From Planctomycetota bacterium (GTDB taxonomy: Bacteria > Planctomycetota > Phycisphaerae > WQYP01), in the NCBI GenBank assembly GCA_021785435.1, contig JAJYFE010000017.1, positions 1 to 42,441 on the forward strand: a stretch of DNA of 42,441 nt, in the 5' to 3' direction. A program made the translations under genes and the position numbers. Of this stretch, positions 26,411 to 35,333 are shown piece after piece. The notes below the pieces were generated by a model. The model saw nothing but the letters and a program-made list of their open reading frames with translations. It was not told the DNA's origin and searched no databases. Numbering within the stretch: the first letter of the stretch is position 1; each line of letters opens with the position of its first letter.

Positions 26411-26439
26411 ATTGTACGGCGCGCCGACGCTACGGCCAA
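26411..26439 (-). promoter_or_regulatory. Promoter of the hsp20-lon operon
   Basis: A -35 TTGGCC (26434-26439), 17-base spacer and -10 TACAAT (26411-26416), with a predicted start about 37 bases before the hsp20 ATG. The spacer holds a perfect 10-base palindrome CGGCGCGCCG (26417-26426), placed where a repressor could block polymerase. No CIRCE or sigma32-type sequence was seen. Confidence 0.6.
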
Positions 26440-26579
26440 ATGCCGCGGCACAATTCTTGGCGGAAGCCCACCACGGTCTTGGATCCGGTGCACAAACTCC
26501 GAGAGAATTTCGGCCTTCAGTGTGGAATCATCAGCCGGATCAGGGCCGTAGCACCGGCACGAACCTTGCCCGGCTGCAG

Positions 26580-27171
26580 GAAGCTGCCCACCCTCGATTT
26601 TCAACGGAGCGCGGTACAAGCCCCAAAATGCCGTTCGGACATCCGTTGAAGATCTGAAAGTACGGCCCATCTGGTTGCGCAAGGCCGAACACATCAAGGC
26701 TCATGTGCTGTTGTGCCGGCCAGCCTGCTACGTGCAATGGCATCGGCGGGAGCGCGGGCAAAAACTGCTGTTCGCCGAGGAGGAACGGAAACACGCTCGT
26801 GGCATGCGCGACCCGATACCGCCGGCCCTCTCGGCCTGGGTTTTGGCCAAAAAGAACACGCTCCTGAGTGCCACGGGATGGCGGATGCAAAGCTTCGGCT
26901 CCCGGCGGGAAGACCTCGGCATACGCACCGAGAATACCTGCGTGATGCGGTTGATCGATTCGCCCGATGGACCGGCCCCAATGCCGCAGGCCAAGCTCCG
27001 TCTACGCCGGCCCACTCTGAAACCGGCCGGAAGAGGCGCGGTCGGAAAGCCGGCCGCCGAAACGCCGCGCCAGCAGTGCTGGCCGGGGAGCCAATCTTCA
27101 CCGTCCTGGCCAAGGCCTCGCCGCTTCAGCAGCGGGTCTTGTATCTCCTGGGGCTGTGCCCGGTACGGTGA
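26580..27171 (+). pseudogene. Decayed IS1634-type transposase (3' part)
   Basis: The family's C-terminal sequence can be read in pieces: VEDLKVRPIWLRKAEHIKAH then VLLC..ACYVQWH (frame of 26675), a shift into a second frame near 26960, and FTVLAKASPLQQRVLYLLGL at the end before TGA-type stops. The matching words in active IS1634-family transposases are the DLxVRPI-(H/L)-x-x-x-x-V(R/K)AH-x-x-L motif and TPxQxRAxxLLG. The 5' two thirds and the terminal repeats are missing. The region lies between the hsp20 promoter and the T6SS terminator. Confidence 0.6.
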
Positions 27172-27183
27172 CCATCAAAAATG

Positions 27184-27211
27184 AAAAAAACCCGTGTCAA
27201 TAAAGGGGTTT
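27184..27211 (-). terminator. Bidirectional intrinsic terminator at the end of the T6SS operon
   Basis: Stem AAACCC (27206-27211 complement) with GGGTTT (27188-27193 complement) around a 12-base loop, followed on the minus strand by seven T residues in all (through 27184). On the plus strand the stem is followed by CTTATTTT, so it can also stop the decayed transposase transcript. Confidence 0.5.
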
Positions 27212-27266
27212 CTTATTTTCCAGGATGGGGAACTACGGACTAAAAGCAGGGCCGACTATGATCAGG

Positions 27267-27452
27267 TCATGGCTGAACCTCCTGTTCCATATGATCGATG
27301 AAAAAGGTAATTGCGATTTCCATTGTGACACACATGGTGTCGTAACAATACCTGTCATGGAGTGTGATGCCTTCAAGTTCCAGGCCTTCCGTACCGCGGC
27401 GTAGACCTGCGCCAACATCTTGTGATATTGGCGATCCAGTCAGCGCACCCAT
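27267..27452 (-). CDS. Small ORF downstream of the muramidase, unknown
   Basis: 61 codons after an ATG with GGAG eleven bases upstream. The C-terminal half reads like a real protein (ELEGITLHDRYCYDTMCVTM and an acidic end, HMEQEVQP). It lies in the T6SS transcript after the GH108 gene. Another overlapping frame (27233-27418 plus 27440-27637) also has protein-like sequence but is broken by a TGA. No signal peptide was identified, and no homologue is recognised. Confidence 0.3.
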   Translation of the reverse strand: MGALTGSPISQDVGAGLRRGTEGLELEGITLHDRYCYDTMCVTMEIAITFFIDHMEQEVQP

Positions 27453-27572
27453 GTGGGGCGCATCTCCGGAGAGCCTTGCTCCAGGGCCGCCCAAGCGCCG
27501 AAGGCCTCCTCCCGAATGGCCAACCGCGCGGCGGCCAGCTCCGACGGCCCAGCGCAGCGCTTCGCCACCCTG

Positions 27573-28259
27573 TTACGGAACGGCGGTTGGGGCGCAGTTA
27601 AGCCTGATCTTTCCGAGGTATTGCTCCAAGTTATCAATCCGGTTGAGCCAACCCCGCAAATATATCTTCTTTCCCGGATACTTGTGGCATATGAGGTGAT
27701 AGCGCTGGCGCCGCAGGGTCAAATATTTCGACACAACCAAACTCTCTTCCCAGGTGGCGAGCTGCACCGTTCCGCTGGTGCACATCGGCATGGCTCTGTC
27801 AAGCATGTCTCGGGCAGTCCCAACGCCCATATTGACCGCCGTGTCCATTTGCACCACCGCCAGCCTGGCCGGTAAGTCGGCGCAGTGGGCTAGCCGCCAA
27901 TATTGCCGACGATAGATCTCAAGGGCCTCCGTGAGCGAAATACCCTTGACCTTCTTCTCTGGCTCAGACTTGCGATAGCTGGAATAAACCCCTTGCGTGA
28001 TGCCATATTTGGTTGCGCCACCGGAATCATGAGGATCGTTCCCATATCTGCCCTCCGCCTGCAGCACGAACCGCATGGCCAGGTTAAATAAGGCCGCGCC
28101 ACCGCACTCGACCGTGGCCGGAGCGGGATGGTCCAGCCTCTCGGATGGGCTGGGCACGTGTTGCAGGCAAAGGGTACCACGCAGCGACGGGAGAAATCCC
28201 CCCAACGGATACATCGCCGCCATTTGAATGCTGTTATCCATCCTGGCACTCGTAGGCAT
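27573..28259 (-). CDS. GH108 muramidase with peptidoglycan-binding C-terminus
   Basis: 228 aa (start also possible at 28241). The GH108 core begins near residue 58: FNLAMRFVLQAEGRYGN, where Glu69 is the catalytic acid, then DPHDSGGATKYGIT, the family's D-x-G-G-x-T-x-x-G-I signature, followed by EALEIYRRQYW and VVQMDTAVNMG. The end (LTLRRQRYHLICHKYPG, RGWLNRIDNL) matches the peptidoglycan-binding module of 'secretion-activating' phage-type lysozymes. It cleaves the glycan strand of peptidoglycan. No Sec signal is visible, as expected for a T6SS cargo or an endolysin. It lies 17 bases after the unknown gene and is the last recognised gene of the T6SS transcript. A prophage lysin is the alternative, but there are no other phage genes. 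Confidence 0.75.
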   Translation of the reverse strand: MPTSARMDNSIQMAAMYPLGGFLPSLRGTLCLQHVPSPSERLDHPAPATVECGGAALFNLAMRFVLQAEGRYGNDPHDSGGATKYGITQGVYSSYRKSEPEKKVKGISLTEALEIYRRQYWRLAHCADLPARLAVVQMDTAVNMGVGTARDMLDRAMPMCTSGTVQLATWEESLVVSKYLTLRRQRYHLICHKYPGKKIYLRGWLNRIDNLEQYLGKIRLNCAPTAVP

Positions 28260-28276
28260 CGGTAACCCCGCCGCCT

Positions 28277-28867
28277 TCAGAAGCCGGGCCTGCTCTCAAA
28301 ACGCAAGCCGGATCTGCGGACCAGAAGGAGAAACAACGTAGTGCCAACAAAGTAGTCCGCATACCATCCCTTTTGGCAATGCTCTTCATTCTGTTTAATA
28401 CCCTTGGGCAGTTCCCGGTCTTTATAATTGCGGCAGTGGTGGGAAGCGCTGGTGATATGGCCCCTACGATCCAAACTCTCGTCCGGCTCACAGTGGACCG
28501 CCACCCGGAAGGCGTGTTCAGGCAATGGCCTGCCTAGCGCCTGTCCCATTCTTTCCGTGGCGGTCTGCGCCGCCGCCAGGAGAGCGTGGTCAGGCCAAGG
28601 CCACCTCTCGGCCGGGTACAATACCAGATGCAATTGCTTCGGCGGATCGGGGGGATAGGGGGGCATGATTCCAGACAAGGCAAAGCGGAGCTCAGGATGT
28701 TGGGAGAGATGGAGGGGCCTGACTAGGGAGGCAGCACAACCGGGATGGAAGGGAATGTCCTTCACGAAACACCGGGGTTGGAATCCGCATTTGTCCCGAA
28801 GCTTCACCTTTAGTTGCTCCAAACCAAAGTGGAAGGTTCCACACCAATTTCTACAATCATCAAACAT
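28277..28867 (-). CDS. Unknown 196-aa protein between clpV and the muramidase
   Basis: The start at 28867 is preceded by AGGAGAGACAAA. I recognise no family. The protein is rich in Cys, His, Trp and Pro (MFDDCRNWCGTFHFG, CGFQPRCF, FHPGC), with a Pro-rich middle (MPPYPPDPPK), a helical ATERMGQALGR segment and a hydrophobic C-terminal stretch (YFVGTTLFLLLVRR) that could be a tail anchor. It lies 100 bases after clpV, where T6SS islands often carry VgrG or effector genes. It could be an effector, an adaptor, or an immunity protein of the muramidase; immunity is weakened by the absence of a signal peptide. Confidence 0.55.
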   Translation of the reverse strand: MFDDCRNWCGTFHFGLEQLKVKLRDKCGFQPRCFVKDIPFHPGCAASLVRPLHLSQHPELRFALSGIMPPYPPDPPKQLHLVLYPAERWPWPDHALLAAAQTATERMGQALGRPLPEHAFRVAVHCEPDESLDRRGHITSASHHCRNYKDRELPKGIKQNEEHCQKGWYADYFVGTTLFLLLVRRSGLRFESRPGF

Positions 28868-28967
28868 TTTGTCTCTCCTGTTATTGCGATACGCCAAGTT
28901 CAGCGCGGGCATGAAGTCCACATCCGCATGCATCCGCCGGGCCTTACCTTAAACGATAACGCCTGAA

Positions 28968-31823
28968 TCAAGCTGGGGCCCCGGCAGCCCCATCGAAGGC
29001 AAACACAAAGTGTCCATCTTTCACGGTCACGTGAACTCGCTGGATCGCACCGCCGGCGGCCAGACGGTTCAGGAATTCACGGCTGATTTCCGGCAACATG
29101 GTGTTGGTGATCAGCGCGTCGACCATGCGCGCGCCGCGCTCCAGTTCAGTGCAGCGCCGGGCGATCAGCTCCGGCACACTATCGTCGCAGGTGAAGGGCA
29201 CCTTGTGATTTTCCGCAATGCGGTCCTTGAGCCGCTTCAGCTGGAGCGTGATAATGCGGCGCAGCATGGCGGGGGTGATCGGATAGTAGGGCACGACCAG
29301 CAGCCGATTCAGCAGGGCGTCGGGGAACGTCTTCACCAGCGGCGCCCGCAGCGCCTTTTCCAGGCCGGCCGCGTCCGGCAGCAGGGCCGGGTCCTGGCAC
29401 AGGCTGACGATCAGGTCCTGCCCAGCATTGGTGGTCAGGATGATGATGGTGTTCTTGAAATCAATCAGCCGGCCCTCGGCGTCCTCCATCCAACCCTGGT
29501 CGAACACCTGGAAGAAAATTTCGTGCACGTCGCGGTGGGCCTTTTCCACCTCGTCAAGCAGCACGACGGAATAGGGACGGCGGCGGACGGCCTCGGTCAG
29601 CACACCGCCCTCACCGTAACCGACGTAACCGGGCGGGGAGCCTTTCAGGGTGCTGACGGTATGGGCTTCCTGAAACTCACTCATGTTGATGGTGATAAGA
29701 TTATGTTCACCACCGTACAAGGTTTCGGCCAGGGCCAGGGCGGTTTCGGTTTTGCCGACGCCGCTGGGACCGCAGAGCATGAACACCCCGATGGGGCGGT
29801 TGGGATTATCCAGCCGGGCGCGGGAGGTTTGCACGCGGCGGGCAATGGTGTCCAAGGCGTGGCGTTGGCCGATCACACGGCGCTCCAGCAGATCCGCCAG
29901 TTTAAGCACCTGCTCGATTTCATTTTTCACCATGCGTCCGACGGGAATGCCCGTCCAGTCCGCGACCACGGAAGCGATGGCGGCCTGATCCACGCAGGGG
30001 AAGATGAGGGGGGATTCACCTTGCGCGGCGGCCAGTTCGGTTTGCAGTTGGCGGAGTTCCCCCAGCCGGGCCGCGTTCTCGGCGGGCAGCGGGGCCGCCG
30101 CTGGGGGGGCGGAAGACGGCGGAGCCTCCGCGACCATGGGGGCTGAGGGCGGCACCGTGTCGGGGGCTTCCGCAGCCGGGCGCCGCGCTTCCGGCGGCGG
30201 CGCGCCAGGCGTTTGCCGCAATGCGGACGGCGCACCGGCGGCCCGGCCCTCGGAAGAAGGTGCCGCTGGGCCGGCCGGGGCCGGGTTGGTCAACTGCCGG
30301 CGCAGCGCGACAATTTTCGTCACGAGATCCCGTTCGCGTTGCCAGCGGGCCTCGAGTTGGTTCAAGCGCTGGGTTTCAGCGGTGAGGCGCTCCTGCAGTT
30401 CCGCCAGGCGCGCCGCATGGTCCAGGCCAATAGCCGCTTCGCGGTCGACGATACCGCGCTCGACCTGGAGATTTTCGATGCGGCGGCGGGAATCCTGCAC
30501 CTGGGCCGGGGCGGCATGTTGACTCACGGCGACGCGCGCACAGGCGGTATCGAGCAGCGAAATGGATTTATCGGGCAATTGCCGGGCGGGGATGTAGCGG
30601 TGGGCCAGACGCACGCTGGCCTCCAGCGCTTCATCCAGAATGGACACGCGATGGTGCGCCTCCAGGGTCGGCGCCAGAGAGCGCATCATCGCCAGGGCCT
30701 TGGCTTCGGAAGGCTCATCGACCTTGACGACCTGGAAGCGGCGGGTCAAGGCGGGGTCTTTTTCAATATATTTCTTGTATTCGGCCCAGGTGGTAGCGGC
30801 GATGGTGCGCACAGCGCCGCGGGCCAGGGCCGGCTTGAGCAAATTGGCCGCGTCGCCGGTGCCGGCGGCGCCGCCGGCGCCGATCAGCGTATGGGCTTCG
30901 TCGATAAAAAGGATGACCGGCCTGGGCGCCGCCTGCACTTCCTCAAGGACCGAGCGCAAGCGCTGTTCGAATTCGCCTTTCATGCTGGCCCCGGCCTGGA
31001 GCAGGCCCACGTCGAGGCTGCGCACGGAAACGTCGCGCAGGGCCGGCGGCACAGCGCCCGCGGCAATGCGCTGCGCGAAGCCTTCCACCACGGCGGTTTT
31101 ACCCACGCCGGCCTCGCCCGTGAGAAGGGGATTGTTCTGCCGCCGCCGCATGAGAATATCGATCACTTGACGGATTTCCGACTCCCGGCCCACAATCGGG
31201 TCAAGTTGGCCGGCCCGCGCCCGGACGGTCAGATCGAGGGAAAACTTCTGGAGCGCCTCCTGCTTGCCCAATGCCGCGGGCGCCAGGGCGCCGCTGGCTT
31301 CACCAGGCGCGCCGGCACCCTGGGCGGCAGCGGGGGCGAGCGCTTCCTCGGGCGAACCGGCGGTGATTGTGGCGAACTCGTCGGAGAGCTGTTCAGCTTT
31401 GATCTTTTCGAATTGCCGCGCCGTAGCCAGCAGATGCCGGTGCAAGGACGGGGTGGCGGTCAGGCCGACCAGTAAGTGCCCGGTCCGAATCTGCACGTCG
31501 CCGTAGAGCAGCGAGCCGTACACCCAGGCCCGCTCAACAGCCTCGTCAATGTGGCTGGACAGATCGGTGATGGACGTCGAGCCGCGAGGCAGACGATCCA
31601 GGGACGCGGTCATTTCCGCGGCCAGCCGGGCCGGGTCCACCTCGAAACGGCGGATGATGCGGTGTGCGTCGCTGTCCGGCAGCTGCAGAATCTGATTGAG
31701 CCAGTGCACCAGCTCCACGTACGGATTGCCACGCATTTTGCAAAAGACGGTGGCGCTTTCGATGGATTTATAGGCCAGCCGATTGAGTTTTCCGAAAAGC
31801 ACCGTTCGACTGAGGTCCGCCAT
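28968..31823 (-). CDS. clpV: T6SS sheath-disassembly ATPase TssH/ClpV
   Basis: 951 aa Clp/Hsp100 protein that dismantles the contracted TssB-TssC sheath so it can be reused. The N-terminal domain (about 1-150) contains the family's LFGKLNRLAYKSIESAT start that contacts TssC. AAA1: Walker A GEAGVGKT (236-243), Walker B VILFIDEAHT. AAA2: GPSGVGKTETALA (685-), Walker B VVLLDEVEKAH and the C-terminal domain. Between the middle coiled coil (to about 510) and the AAA2 linker there is a Pro/Ala-rich insert of about 70 residues (511-582) not typical of the family. AAGGAGACTCC precedes the ATG. It lies 28 bases after tssG. Confidence 0.95.
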   Translation of the reverse strand: MADLSRTVLFGKLNRLAYKSIESATVFCKMRGNPYVELVHWLNQILQLPDSDAHRIIRRFEVDPARLAAEMTASLDRLPRGSTSITDLSSHIDEAVERAWVYGSLLYGDVQIRTGHLLVGLTATPSLHRHLLATARQFEKIKAEQLSDEFATITAGSPEEALAPAAAQGAGAPGEASGALAPAALGKQEALQKFSLDLTVRARAGQLDPIVGRESEIRQVIDILMRRRQNNPLLTGEAGVGKTAVVEGFAQRIAAGAVPPALRDVSVRSLDVGLLQAGASMKGEFEQRLRSVLEEVQAAPRPVILFIDEAHTLIGAGGAAGTGDAANLLKPALARGAVRTIAATTWAEYKKYIEKDPALTRRFQVVKVDEPSEAKALAMMRSLAPTLEAHHRVSILDEALEASVRLAHRYIPARQLPDKSISLLDTACARVAVSQHAAPAQVQDSRRRIENLQVERGIVDREAAIGLDHAARLAELQERLTAETQRLNQLEARWQRERDLVTKIVALRRQLTNPAPAGPAAPSSEGRAAGAPSALRQTPGAPPPEARRPAAEAPDTVPPSAPMVAEAPPSSAPPAAAPLPAENAARLGELRQLQTELAAAQGESPLIFPCVDQAAIASVVADWTGIPVGRMVKNEIEQVLKLADLLERRVIGQRHALDTIARRVQTSRARLDNPNRPIGVFMLCGPSGVGKTETALALAETLYGGEHNLITINMSEFQEAHTVSTLKGSPPGYVGYGEGGVLTEAVRRRPYSVVLLDEVEKAHRDVHEIFFQVFDQGWMEDAEGRLIDFKNTIIILTTNAGQDLIVSLCQDPALLPDAAGLEKALRAPLVKTFPDALLNRLLVVPYYPITPAMLRRIITLQLKRLKDRIAENHKVPFTCDDSVPELIARRCTELERGARMVDALITNTMLPEISREFLNRLAAGGAIQRVHVTVKDGHFVFAFDGAAGAPA

Positions 31824-31851
31824 GCGGAGTCTCCTTGCGTGAAAAAAGCGT

Positions 31852-32967
31852 TTACGCCGCCGCCCGCCCGGTCAACACATTATCCACATCGGCGTGTGAA
31901 GGCCCGCTGCGCAGCCACGTGGTGTAGCCCATCCGCCCCGCGCGGCCCAGTTCGATCCGCGGCACTTCCACGGCGTGGAGGATCAGGCGCAGGCTCCAAG
32001 CCAGTTCATCGCCCACGTATAGACGGACCCAATCGGCTACGCGGCGGTAATCGACGGCGCCGGGCAGCAGGCGCTCGTACGCGGCGAAGTCCATCGGGCC
32101 CAAGTGGATGGTGAACTTACTCTGCCGATCCCAGAGGCGGCGGCCGGCGATGAGATTTCGCCCCAGGCGGCCCGAGTCCAGGGACTGCCCGAGGCGACAG
32201 AGCAACGGCTCTGGAATGCGCAGCCATTGACCCGTGAATTCCTCGAGGCGCGTGGGAAGGCCCAAGTAATCCGCCAGAATCGCCTGGAGTCCCTCCGGCG
32301 GACGCGTGCCCCCGGCCAAGCGGCCGGAATAATAAAGTTTGGCCACGTCGGCGACGCTGTCGCGGCGCAGAAATTCCGGGCCGCCCAAGCCGATGAAACT
32401 GGCGACATATACGGCAAAGGCGTCCTGCTCCAGCTCGCCCGGGCCGTCGTCGGAGCTGCGGTCGAAACTGACGGTTTGTTCCTGGCTGGCCCAGGCGCGA
32501 TAGAAAAAGGACAGCAGGCGGTGATGGAACAGATCGGCGAAATGGGCGAAGGTGGGATCGTTATGGTGCAAGCGCTGCTGGTGGGCGTATTCGGTCAAGT
32601 GCAGCGGCAGCGGGCCGTTGGGCCCGAAGACGCCAAAGAAACGCACGCATAGCCGCGGCGGGGCCACGGGTGATTTCTCCGCCGCAGCGAGGCCGGATGT
32701 CCCGCTATGCGTGGAAAGGGACAGGGGCCGGGGAGGAGACGGCGATTCCTCCAGCGCCGCCAAGGTGCTGCCCGCGAAGGCGAGCGACGGCTCCTCGGCG
32801 AAACGCACCGGGTCCTCCGCGGCCCGGGAGGAAGCGCCAATGCGCGGCAGGTCGCGCCGGGCGCACTCGATGCGCCGAACGGCCTGGAAAAAGTCCCAGC
32901 GCACGGCGTGGTGCCGCAACTCCTGCAGGATCAAAGAATATGGCGTTGGCCCGGCCGGGGCGTCCAT
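31852..32967 (-). CDS. tssG: T6SS baseplate protein TssG
   Basis: 371 aa; start at 32967 (MDAPAGPTPYSLIL) with GGAAGGA upstream, overlapping the end of tssF by 37 bases. Much longer start at 33336 would read antisense-like sequence. Family signature: HHAVRWDFFQAVRRIEC at the N-terminus (the FF-x-A-x-R-x-x-E motif), FFGVFGPNGPLPLHLTEY, HHRLLSFFYRAW and the C-terminal DYRRVADWVRLY and LGRAGRMGYTTWL. TssG forms the wedge with TssE, TssF and TssK. The inserted 90 residues before the FGVFGP motif are Ser/Pro-rich. Confidence 0.93.
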   Translation of the reverse strand: MDAPAGPTPYSLILQELRHHAVRWDFFQAVRRIECARRDLPRIGASSRAAEDPVRFAEEPSLAFAGSTLAALEESPSPPRPLSLSTHSGTSGLAAAEKSPVAPPRLCVRFFGVFGPNGPLPLHLTEYAHQQRLHHNDPTFAHFADLFHHRLLSFFYRAWASQEQTVSFDRSSDDGPGELEQDAFAVYVASFIGLGGPEFLRRDSVADVAKLYYSGRLAGGTRPPEGLQAILADYLGLPTRLEEFTGQWLRIPEPLLCRLGQSLDSGRLGRNLIAGRRLWDRQSKFTIHLGPMDFAAYERLLPGAVDYRRVADWVRLYVGDELAWSLRLILHAVEVPRIELGRAGRMGYTTWLRSGPSHADVDNVLTGRAAA

Positions 32968-34802
32968 TGGGCAATCCTTCCACGTTCCAGCGTTGTGACC
33001 ACGGTTTCGGTGAACGAATTCATGGATACATAACGAGCGAAAAACTGATCCAGCACGCTGCCGAGCAGAAACGCCCCGGTGCCTTCGAAGGCCTGGTCGT
33101 GGAGCTGGAGCGTGATTTGCAGGCCGCGCACGAAGGTGATGGGACCGCCGCCGACCATGCGGCGGACCACCGGCTGGGCGGACACCGACTGGATGCCCTG
33201 CAACTGCTTCTGAAACGCCGGATCCGCCGCGTCGCCATACAACTCGAGCAGGGCTTGGAGCGCCGCAGCGCCTTGGGCGGCGTCGGAATCCAGCAAAGAC
33301 AGATAGTTCAGCGACAGGTGACTGATGAGCCGCCATGCCGTTTCACCTTCGGCGCAGGCGGGCTTCGGGGGCGTGGGCGCGCCGCCCACGACGCATTTCA
33401 CCGCCTGCACCGCCGCACCGGTTTCCAGAGTGAAGTCGGTGGGGCCTTTGCCCACCGGCATGAATAACGGCAAATCGCGGTTCGTGCACAGCGCCTGGAC
33501 GCCCAACTGGCGCAGGTCCGGGCGATACGGAGCGCAGCGGCCGTCCACCAGCGAGATAAACGCCTCGCTGCCGGCGTATTGCGACCGTCCACCGAAGCGG
33601 CGCTCGCGCTCGGAAAGCACGCGCGGCCGCCGGTGCACGGTGAAATAGGCCTGCCCCGGCTCGCCGCCGCGGACGCTGTAAAAGGGCCGGAAGGGCTGTT
33701 GATCGTCGGCGCGGGCGCCATAACCGGTGACTGCGGTGACCTGGAACAGCTCAAAATCCAGCGCACGGGTTCGGTCGGGGATCACGTGAAACTCGAACTC
33801 GCGCTCCGAGAGAGCGATACGGTCGCAGGATTTAGGGAACAGATTGATGGCCGGGGTGCAATGGAGCTGGAAGTTGGCCGAGGCGACGGTGGTTTCGAGG
33901 GCCGGCTCGGCGCGGGTCAGGAGGAAGACCAGATCCAACTGCGCAGCGCGGCAGCGGCGCACCGCGGCCTGCAGGCCGGTAACCTCGAAAAACAGGAAGC
34001 GCTGCGGAAACGCGAAATATTCGCGGAGCAGGCGATAGCCGGAAAAACCACGCGGCCCGACGGGCCACAGGGCGTGTTCGTCGTCGAACCCCACGCGGCG
34101 CAGCCGGTCCGGGTCCAGGCGTTGCCGCCAGGGGAGCGGCCGGCCCACGCCCTGCACCAGCACCGCGCTGGTCTGCGCTAAAATCTGTTCATATAAACGG
34201 ATCTGTATATCCGGCGTTCCAGCGAGAAAGAAGGTGAGTCGATCCACCCCCAGCTCGTCCCAGACCAGGCCCGGCAGGCAGGCCAGGCGCAGGCGCAGGG
34301 CAGCCTTGACGCCGCTGACGGAGGGCAGCTCCAGTACGTCCAGATCGCGAACGTGGTATTTCGCGTCGGCCACGGAGAGCGGCCAGATGGTCAGATCGTG
34401 GGCGGTGCGATATTCGCACGAGGTTTGATCGCCCTCGGCCACGCGGCTGCGCAGCGGCGTGCCGCGCGGAATGCGGAAGCCCTTCTCGGCCAGCGAACGC
34501 TCTTCCGGCTTGGGGGAGAATTGAACGATGGCCAGGGAAGGCGTCGGGGAAAGGTAATCGGGATAGACGGTTTCCAGCAGGCTTTGCGTGAAGCGCGGGA
34601 AATGGGCGTCCAGCTTCAGATGGATGCGCGCCGTGAGAAAGGCAAACGCCTCCAGCAGGTGCTCCACGTACGGATCGGAACAGGGGATCTGATCCAAGGT
34701 GAGGCGGCCGGCGACCTTGGGATAGGCGGCGGCGAATTCCCGGCCCAGGTCGCGCAGGTGCAGCAGCTCCTTTTCGTAATAGTGCAGCAGGCGACTATCC
34801 AT
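32931..34802 (-). CDS. tssF: T6SS baseplate protein TssF
   Basis: 623 aa; start at 34802 (MDSRLLHYYEKELLHLRDLG), eight bases inside the tssE end. Family signature: FAAAYPKVAGRLTL near residue 20, DPYVEHLLEAFAFLTARI, YPDYLSPTPSLAIVQF, and the C-terminal RVIGGGP-type MVGGGPITFVRGLQITLQL and the AFLLGSVLDQFFARYVSMNSF. TssF builds the baseplate wedge and locks onto Hcp and VgrG at the inner membrane. The order tssE-tssF-tssG with overlapping ends shows coupled translation. Confidence 0.95.
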   Translation of the reverse strand: MDSRLLHYYEKELLHLRDLGREFAAAYPKVAGRLTLDQIPCSDPYVEHLLEAFAFLTARIHLKLDAHFPRFTQSLLETVYPDYLSPTPSLAIVQFSPKPEERSLAEKGFRIPRGTPLRSRVAEGDQTSCEYRTAHDLTIWPLSVADAKYHVRDLDVLELPSVSGVKAALRLRLACLPGLVWDELGVDRLTFFLAGTPDIQIRLYEQILAQTSAVLVQGVGRPLPWRQRLDPDRLRRVGFDDEHALWPVGPRGFSGYRLLREYFAFPQRFLFFEVTGLQAAVRRCRAAQLDLVFLLTRAEPALETTVASANFQLHCTPAINLFPKSCDRIALSEREFEFHVIPDRTRALDFELFQVTAVTGYGARADDQQPFRPFYSVRGGEPGQAYFTVHRRPRVLSERERRFGGRSQYAGSEAFISLVDGRCAPYRPDLRQLGVQALCTNRDLPLFMPVGKGPTDFTLETGAAVQAVKCVVGGAPTPPKPACAEGETAWRLISHLSLNYLSLLDSDAAQGAAALQALLELYGDAADPAFQKQLQGIQSVSAQPVVRRMVGGGPITFVRGLQITLQLHDQAFEGTGAFLLGSVLDQFFARYVSMNSFTETVVTTLERGRIAQWTPRPGQRHIL

Positions 34803-35292
34803 ACTGCTGGTCCCGCAGCACGCACCGGCCCGTCTCCAGGTCCAGCTCCGTCTTGACATAGAGCACGTCCGGCACCGGGTCGGCCCAGATCTCCCCTTTG
34901 ATCTCAAACTGCAGCAGGTTCGAGGCCCCTTCGCCGACGCTCAGCACCACCAGCGATCGGCGCAGCACGCGCGGTTCATACGACTGGATGGCGGTCACCA
35001 GCAGGCGCTCCAGTCGGTCCGCAGCGAGTCCGGAAATGTGGGCGCCGGTGAGATTGGGCAGACCATAATTGATGATGGAACGGGCCGCGAGGGGAAAATC
35101 CTTCAGCTCCTCCGGTGCGAAGCGACAGGGGGTGTTCAAGAGCCATTGCAAATCCCGCAGGACGAAGGCGTGCAGCTGCCGCTGCGACCAGACGCGTTGT
35201 TCCCGCCGCTCTCCGGGATGGGCCCGGTCGGTATCGGTTAAGCGATCGAGCAGGCAGGGTTGCAGGCGGTCGCGAGGAAGGGTTGGCTCCAT
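34795..35292 (-). CDS. tssE: T6SS baseplate protein TssE (gp25-like)
   Basis: 165 aa. The gp25/GPW fold: LRDLQWLLNTPCRF, INYGLPNLTG and RRSLVVLSVGEGASNLLQFEI, with the EPRV-type motif as YEPRVLRRS. The protein starts the contraction of the sheath; the family's EPR motif (Glu in SYEPRV) is present. The stop overlaps the tssF start by eight bases. Confidence 0.95.
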   Translation of the reverse strand: MEPTLPRDRLQPCLLDRLTDTDRAHPGERREQRVWSQRQLHAFVLRDLQWLLNTPCRFAPEELKDFPLAARSIINYGLPNLTGAHISGLAADRLERLLVTAIQSYEPRVLRRSLVVLSVGEGASNLLQFEIKGEIWADPVPDVLYVKTELDLETGRCVLRDQQYG

Positions 35293-35333
35293 GCGTCAAG
35301 CTCCTTGTGCGGCAGCGCCCCAGGTTTAACGGC

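Noticed and set aside
27233..27637. A second coherent frame after the muramidase interrupted by TGA
   Set aside because: It partly overlaps the end of the GH108 gene in another frame. It may be a remnant, but there is no start and no homology I can recognise, so it is not listed as a gene.
30213..31475. A 420-codon plus-strand ORF
   Set aside because: It is antisense to clpV and shows no motif.
32968..33336. N-terminal extension of TssG by 123 codons
   Set aside because: The extension reads a low-complexity Arg/Pro/Gly-rich string inside the tssF 3' end, with the family's real N-terminus at 32967.
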